Assembly: GCA_022704885.1 (NCBI GenBank)
Contig: JAKJFO010000059.1
Span: 1 to 20,152 of the forward strand
DNA: 20,152 nucleotides
Reading direction: 5' to 3'
Source: Candidatus Rifleibacteriota bacterium
GTDB taxonomy: Bacteria; Riflebacteria; Ozemobacteria; Ozemobacterales; Ozemobacteraceae
Part shown: positions 15,555 through 20,152 of the stretch, in pieces
Position numbering within the stretch: the first letter of the stretch is position 1
How the letters are laid out: each line of letters opens with the position of its first letter
The notes under the pieces: model-generated
What the model was told of the DNA's origin: nothing
The model's database searches: none
The model's input: only the letters and a program-made list of their open reading frames with translations
Translations under genes and position numbers: made by a program

Positions 15555-17177
15555 ATGAAAAAGAGCTTGAAAAAAATATCAGCAGTATGCAGCGTTATGT
15601 TTTTGACTGTTCTGGCTGTTGCTCTGCAGAAGCCCTTGCCGGCTCAAACCGCGAATCCGTTTGATGTCGGGCATGTCAGAATAGGAGTCGCAGGTGACAC
15701 CACTTCTGATTATCATCAGATTAACGCCAGCGCGGCCCAGGCTCTTACCGATGAAGAGAAAGAGTTGCTCGACCTGCAGCTGCTGCCGGTTTATTACCCG
15801 ATTTTAAAGCACTGTCTCGATGGCAAAGAGCCATTTGCCGGCAAAAGTGGCGGTCTGAGCGCAGCCAAAAATCTCTGCAAAAGTTTTTACCCGGCGGGTG
15901 CGCCCAATAATTACTCGCGTGACTTCGGCAATCCGGTGCGAATGCTTGACTGGGCCCGCAGATATAGAAAAGACGAAAAGATGTGTAAACTCGTGACTTC
16001 TACCCGCCGCGGCGATGTCATTCTCGTCGGACCGAAAGATAAGAAGGCCGTCGATACCAATTTCATCTGTTTGATGACCAAGGGGCCATACTATCACGCC
16101 AGTATGGTAGTAGACAGCGTGCCTCCGATCGTCATCGAGGCAGTCGGCATTACCGCCAATCCTTCTGACAAGGCATACAGCGACAAGGTGCGTCTGAGCA
16201 CCTGGTATGAAGAACTTGGCGGCTGGGGAAATTACCGCCTGGTCAGGCCGACCCACGGTTTACCGGCGGCCAGTGCATCGTTGACCATCAACAAGGCTGT
16301 CGCTTACGCGGAAGATCAGCTGGGTAAGCCCTACGACTACGCATTTTCAAATTCAGACGGTAACAATGCCTTTTACTGCAGCGAACTGGTTCACAAGGCT
16401 TACTCGATCGGCGCTGGCTTTAAAGGTAATCTTGCCGACAAGAATCCTGAGCGCGACAAGATTCTGGTAGCTCTGCATGCGGTAATAGACGGTCTCGAGC
16501 CGAAGAACAAATATGAACTTTCTGACAAGGTCATGCAGTTTGCCATCGAGTACAGTCATAGCCCCGACATCAACAAGCTGCAAAAATTCATCATCGACGA
16601 GCTCGTGCCATCCTGTCGAACGCTCGAAAAGGCTTTTCCCGACAAGACTGCCCGGGCAAAACTCAACAATGTGTTCAACAAGGTCAAGAGCAATGAAGGC
16701 TTTGCCGGCTTTGTTGCGGCCAACAAGGCCTATGAAGAAGCCGAAAAATCAGGCAAATTCAAGGCTGGCTGGGGTCTTGGCAAATTGCGCGAGCTGAAGA
16801 GCAAGGCGTCCATAGGAATTGCGCTGCTCAAAGATATAGACAAGCTGGGCCGGGAAAGTGGCGCCAGCCGCAAAAATCTGACCATGGTGCTCGCCAGGAT
16901 AATCATTCCGGTTTATAAGAACCTTGGAACTTTCGGCGAAGTACTTGGTGGCATGAACAAAAGCGACATGGTCGCGCTGCCGGAAGGCGTCAAAACTGTG
17001 CTCAAGCTCGTCGACTGGGGCGTCACCAAACGCGAAGAAGTCAAAAAGTGGCCGGTAGTCGGCAATTGGCTGGCCGAGCTGATGCCCGGCAACGGCGACG
17101 GCAAAATCAGAACCGACCTCACCAGTCCCAGTGATCTCGCCAACGCCAGTCCCGGCTTCACCATCAACTACCCATAA
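15555..17177 (+). CDS. Secreted permuted papain-fold (YiiX/NlpC-P60-like) hydrolase
   Basis: A 540-residue protein with a signal peptide (MKKSLKKISAVCSVMFLTVLAVALQ, cleavage near PLPAQT at residue 31). Residues about 150-285 look like the circularly permuted NlpC/P60 fold of the YiiX group: RRGDVILVG opens the domain, His181 lies in YYHASMVVD, Glu195 in VIEAVG, and the nucleophile Cys275 in FYCSELVHKAY, in the permuted order His before Cys. Members cleave amide or thioester bonds, often in peptidoglycan or lipids; the substrate here is unknown. The 255-residue C-terminal part is mostly helical and Lys-rich with no recognised domain. The start is set by GGAG and the signal peptide. It is monocistronic. 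Confidence 0.75.
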   Translation: MKKSLKKISAVCSVMFLTVLAVALQKPLPAQTANPFDVGHVRIGVAGDTTSDYHQINASAAQALTDEEKELLDLQLLPVYYPILKHCLDGKEPFAGKSGGLSAAKNLCKSFYPAGAPNNYSRDFGNPVRMLDWARRYRKDEKMCKLVTSTRRGDVILVGPKDKKAVDTNFICLMTKGPYYHASMVVDSVPPIVIEAVGITANPSDKAYSDKVRLSTWYEELGGWGNYRLVRPTHGLPAASASLTINKAVAYAEDQLGKPYDYAFSNSDGNNAFYCSELVHKAYSIGAGFKGNLADKNPERDKILVALHAVIDGLEPKNKYELSDKVMQFAIEYSHSPDINKLQKFIIDELVPSCRTLEKAFPDKTARAKLNNVFNKVKSNEGFAGFVAANKAYEEAEKSGKFKAGWGLGKLRELKSKASIGIALLKDIDKLGRESGASRKNLTMVLARIIIPVYKNLGTFGEVLGGMNKSDMVALPEGVKTVLKLVDWGVTKREEVKKWPVVGNWLAELMPGNGDGKIRTDLTSPSDLANASPGFTINYP

Positions 17178-17238
17178 AATTCTGGCTGAGGCACAAGGCT
17201 GGCTGACATAATTTGTTTAATAATCGCAGCATTTTAAC

Positions 17239-17244
17239 TATACT
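17239..17244 (+). promoter_or_regulatory. -10 box ending 6 bases before the membrane-protein ATG (leaderless)
   Basis: TATACT (17239-17244) is a near-perfect -10, followed six bases later by ATG 17251 with no ribosome binding site. The -35 is weak (TTTAAT at 17-base spacing). Confidence 0.5.
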
Positions 17245-17250
17245 ATCGCC

Positions 17251-17570
17251 ATGACTTTGCTCGGAAAATCAGACAGCAGTCGGGCTATGGCTTTATTGAC
17301 GCGGGGAATGTTGTATTTTTGTCTCGCGGTTTTCCCGCTGGTCATGGTTTATGTCGAGCTGGTGCGCTTTTTTGAGCTCGAGCAGGGGGAAAGGCGCAGC
17401 GAACTCTATCAGCAGGCCGGGCGTGAGCTGCTCAAATTCAGCGAATATGCCGATGACGCGCGATTTTTTCATCTGCTTCTGAAAAACCAGTTTTCGGCTG
17501 ACCTTCGTACCGCAGGGCAAGACGTATCAGAGCTGAAAATCAGGGTTGATCGCCTCAACTCATCTTTCCC
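17251..17570 (+). pseudogene. 5' part of a membrane protein gene split by an insertion sequence
   Basis: The first 107 codons encode a short cytoplasmic start, one membrane segment (about residues 15-37, LTRGMLYFCLAVFPLVMVYVEL) and a charged helical stretch (RFFELEQGERRSELYQQAGRELLKFSEYADDARFFHLLLKNQF). The native frame runs to about residue 107 (NSSFP) and then enters the insertion sequence, where it reads only three more codons before stopping at 17581. The 3' part resumes at about 18953. The product made from this fragment would be a truncated single-pass protein. It has the same leaderless start style as two other genes in the window. Confidence 0.75.
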
Positions 17571-18949
17571 ATTATGCCGCTAACTCCTGAATCGATGATT
17601 CGTTAGCCGGGTCATAAAGTACAGAAGCGCACCAACAGTTGATTCTCTCGATTAGCACCTGCGGATTCCTTTCAAGAATTTTGTGAAGCTTTCGCATCGT
17701 TACGTTCAAATTTCCAGAGCAGTCTTTTATGGCTTGGGCAAATATGAAGCACAGATAAATTCTGACAAGAACTCTGTCTTTCCGCTGATTGTGAATGCCC
17801 GGCAGTCCTAGAAGCTGCTTCAAGTTCCAGAAAACTTGCTCAAGTTGCCAGCGTCTACGTGCGACTCGCCTTATCGTTAAGCTTTTCATGTTGGCATCAT
17901 TGGTGAAAAAGCGTTTTGTTTCTCCGCCAATGTGCATCAATACAACCAGAACCTCACCATAGACTCGTATTTTTGCTTTATGGCGATAATACGGCGTGTC
18001 AAATTCACCCGTAAGCAAGCGAAATTTCTTCTGGTATAGCGTTTCTATGACAAAGAAATACAGGTTCGCAGGCAACCACAGAACATTATTCCAGCAAACT
18101 TTCAGGCTTCCCTTTACTTCTGAAACAAGCTTTAGTCCTGCATTGTCAGCATAACGCAGTACATAACCTGCAGCATAAGAACTGTCTACAGACAAGTAGC
18201 ATCCCTTTATAGACAGGCCATAATCGTTGAGTTGCGAATCAATTCTTTTCAACGACGCAACCAGCCACTCGCCTTCCGAATAACGTGGCCGGCCACGACC
18301 AGATGATTTGGGAGGAACAACATGAACATCAAGAATTATATGCTTGTTACCCTCGCCAATGACGGCAATCAAAGCTCTGGTGCGCAGACCTTTAACAGCT
18401 CGCTTTTCGGCGCCGCTATAACAGGGATGAGCCAGACCACCAAAATCACCACAAACGGTTCGCGTTGAATCGTCAGCGCAAAGTGTTATGCATTCTCTGC
18501 TTCTAACAGACGAGTCGGCTTGTTTCAGGCGCTGAACATGCGAAGACAAACGACTGATCCCTTCACGTTGAATCCCGGCGAGCCAGGATGATGGCAACCG
18601 TGAGTCAAGAACAGTGTAAAGGCTGTTCTTGCCTATCATACAGGTCTCAGCAAGATCTTTCAGACTTCTGGCTGACATCATCGGAGACAATATGATCAGC
18701 AGAAGAAGGCGGCGATCTCTTATAGAAATTCGACAGCGAATAACTTTCAGTATTGCCCGCAGAAGAGCTTCAGAGTAAAATGTAATCATAAAGGGATCTC
18801 CTTTGTTGATTTTGCCTGATAACAAAATTATACTTTGGAGGTCCCTTTTCTGTACAGACCCAATGCGCTTCTGCATAATAACTTCTATTTCTTTCAGCTC
18901 TGTCACGTTATAATAAATCCTTCAGGTAAACATGAGTCAAGAAAGAATA
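17571..18949 (-). mobile_element. IS4-like insertion sequence, about 1.38 kb
   Basis: The element carries one transposase gene on the minus strand and interrupts a membrane protein gene. Boundaries are inferred from the point where joining the flanks restores the host frame, giving PGIFSF after NSSF. CCC occurs on both flanks (17568-17570 and 18950-18952) and may be a very short target duplication. The ends share only a partial inverted repeat: ACTC followed by TG one base later at the same distance (about 11 bases) from both ends. The exact ends are uncertain by several bases, and the short duplication is atypical for classic IS4 members. Confidence 0.65.
17572..18789 (-). CDS. DDE transposase (IS4-like)
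   Basis: A 405-residue transposase. The catalytic triad reads as Asp106 or Asp107 (CADDSTRT), Asp202 (YLSVDSSYAAG) and Glu317 in RRRWQLEQVFWNLK, the last with the Arg...Glu...Lys signature of the IS4 group (Lys324). The N-terminal 100 residues are helical and probably bind the element ends. The start is ATG at 18789, because AAGGAGAT sits eight bases upstream; a longer reading from 18906 has no such site. TATAAT lies on the minus strand at 18832-18827. The stop codon TAA (17574-17572) lies within four bases of the element end. The frame is intact, so the element may be active. Confidence 0.85.
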   Translation of the reverse strand: MITFYSEALLRAILKVIRCRISIRDRRLLLLIILSPMMSARSLKDLAETCMIGKNSLYTVLDSRLPSSWLAGIQREGISRLSSHVQRLKQADSSVRSRECITLCADDSTRTVCGDFGGLAHPCYSGAEKRAVKGLRTRALIAVIGEGNKHIILDVHVVPPKSSGRGRPRYSEGEWLVASLKRIDSQLNDYGLSIKGCYLSVDSSYAAGYVLRYADNAGLKLVSEVKGSLKVCWNNVLWLPANLYFFVIETLYQKKFRLLTGEFDTPYYRHKAKIRVYGEVLVVLMHIGGETKRFFTNDANMKSLTIRRVARRRWQLEQVFWNLKQLLGLPGIHNQRKDRVLVRIYLCFIFAQAIKDCSGNLNVTMRKLHKILERNPQVLIERINCWCASVLYDPANESSIQELAA

Positions 18950-18952
18950 CCC

Positions 18953-20152
18953 GGGAATTTTTTCATTTGTCTTCTGGAACCGGAACGGCGATGTGATCAC
19001 TTCGTTGTCAGACGACACGCGCTTCAACTTTCTACTTAAAAAACTCAATCAGATGCTTGCTGCTGTCAAACAGGATACTCGTGCCGGCCGCCATCTCGAC
19101 ACTGATTTCTCAGACCGTTGCAACAAGGAACTGCGCATGTTGCGTCAGTTTCTTGGTCCATTTATCACACCGGAAGGCCTGACCAGACCCTTCGTTGATG
19201 CCGGCACCGCTGCATGTTTTCGCCTGCATGCCCGGGGTGAGCGCACTCTGGGGTGGTATGAGAAGACTGCCGATTATTCTGTGCTGGTTTTTATCTCAGA
19301 TAAGGTGCGAAATGCTCTGACCGGGCCAAAACGACTCTGTCAAAGCCTGCGTGGCAAACATCCGGAAATGTCATTTTACCTGTTCGACGAGCACCAGTTG
19401 AAGCTGCTGCCGGCGTCGGGTGGCACGACCGGCAATGACATTCTGGTAAATTTCGGCAAATATCGCAAAATGGCTCCAAAGGAGCATCTTGCCGCAGACA
19501 ATCACTATTTTGACTTTCAGAAGCTGAACGAGCGCTGGTGGGGAGTTGCTGCCATCGACAAGAATGCTGTCGGCAGCGTTGCAACTCTGGCTGGCAAATT
19601 TCTGGCAAAAGCATTGGCTGCCATTCTGCTGGTTATTTTTATGTTGAGCTGTTACTTTCTGGTGCACGAGAACCCGCTGCATTCAGTGCGTTCGAAGCTG
19701 GTAATCGTTTTTGCTTACACAGTATTCATTCCGGCGCTGGTTTTCGGTGTGGTTGCTTTCGATTATCTCAAACAGCAGGAAAAGCAGGCAATCAGTGAAC
19801 TTTCAGCCAGCCATTTTCAGCTGCTGACCTCAATCGACAGCCAGTTCAACGGCTATCTGCACAATCGCGCGCGTGAACTGAACTCAGTTATCGATAAAGT
19901 ATTTGTCGGGAAATCGCCGGACGAAATCGATCAGCTGGCAGCCTCGGTCAGTGCCTCGATTCTCGCTGATTTTGCACCCGACACTATTACTATATCAGAC
20001 AGCAGTGGTAAAGACCTGCTCAATGCCGCTTATTCGAAAACTCTTAGAGACGACCATCTGCGCAAAAACGCAGCGGGAGAACTTATTGCTTATTTAAACA
20101 GCAGCTTTAACGATCTGCATCGTCCTTCACAGGGGGTTGCAGAAGGCTATCT
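18953..20152 (+). pseudogene. 3' part of the interrupted membrane protein gene (runs off the window)
   Basis: The frame is open from just after the upstream stop at 18933-18935 to the window end, but there is no start codon with a ribosome binding site, because this is the continuation of the gene starting at 17251. The native part begins at about GIFSFVFWNRNGDVITSL. It encodes a soluble region of about 215 residues (FYLFDEHQLKLLP, DILVNFGKYRKM), then two adjacent membrane segments (near 19590-19665, AAILLVIFMLSCYFLV, and near 19699-19755, LVIVFAYTVFIPALVFGVVAF), then an extracytoplasmic or linker helical part (ISELSASHFQLLTSIDSQFNGYL). The architecture suggests a membrane sensor whose output domain lies beyond the window; the family is not recognised. 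Confidence 0.65.

Noticed and set aside
1..20152. Search for CRISPR arrays, tRNA, rRNA and a phage or defence cluster.
   Set aside because: No regularly spaced repeats, no tRNA-like cloverleaf with CCA end, and no integrase or defence-type genes were seen; the only mobile element is the single insertion sequence.

Overview
This looks like a chromosomal segment of a flagellated or chemotactic bacterium with a cell envelope that takes exported proteins. It has Sec signal peptides, a lipoprotein, a SPOR-domain protein, CheY/CheR-type signalling parts and a FlgM-like protein. Genes are widely spaced, many are single transcription units with clear rho-independent terminators, and many encode secreted or membrane proteins of no known family. 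No marker gene fixes the phylum. The style (TPR, HEAT and EF-hand proteins, orphan chemotaxis modules) would fit a poorly characterised lineage such as Candidatus Riflebacteria, but that is only a guess.

Layout. 2-985 is the 3' end of dnaX, closed by a terminator. 1041-1618 is a long AT-rich gene-free region with DnaA-box-like words, four TGTACA-cored sites and a nested palindrome. 1619-2890 is a secreted HEFAH zinc metallopeptidase and 2992-4593 an unknown exported protein. On the minus strand, 4599-5087 is a FlgM-like small protein, divergent from an exported TPR protein (5260-7116); overlapping sigma-28-like promoters lie between them. 7277-10766 is a two-gene operon: a stand-alone CheY receiver followed by a 1032-residue HEAT-repeat/CheR methyltransferase fusion whose conserved FFRE arginine is replaced by glycine. 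This operon is the most unusual item in the window.

11108-12553 is a lipoprotein with a calcium-loop motif. 12596-14123 is a pair: an AmrS-like radical SAM enzyme and a SPOR-domain membrane protein. 14130-14366 (minus) is a small single-pass membrane protein. 14575-15408 is an exported protein with six EF-hands, five of them at exact 31-residue spacing. 15555-17177 is a secreted permuted papain-fold (YiiX-like) hydrolase.

From 17251 to the window end a multi-pass membrane protein gene is split by an IS4-like insertion sequence (about 17571-18949). Removing the element restores one continuous reading frame, so the insertion appears recent.

Three genes (2992, 12596, 17251) have a good -10 box ending only 6-7 bases before the ATG and no ribosome binding site. 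This points to leaderless transcripts alongside the leadered genes with strong Shine-Dalgarno sites.
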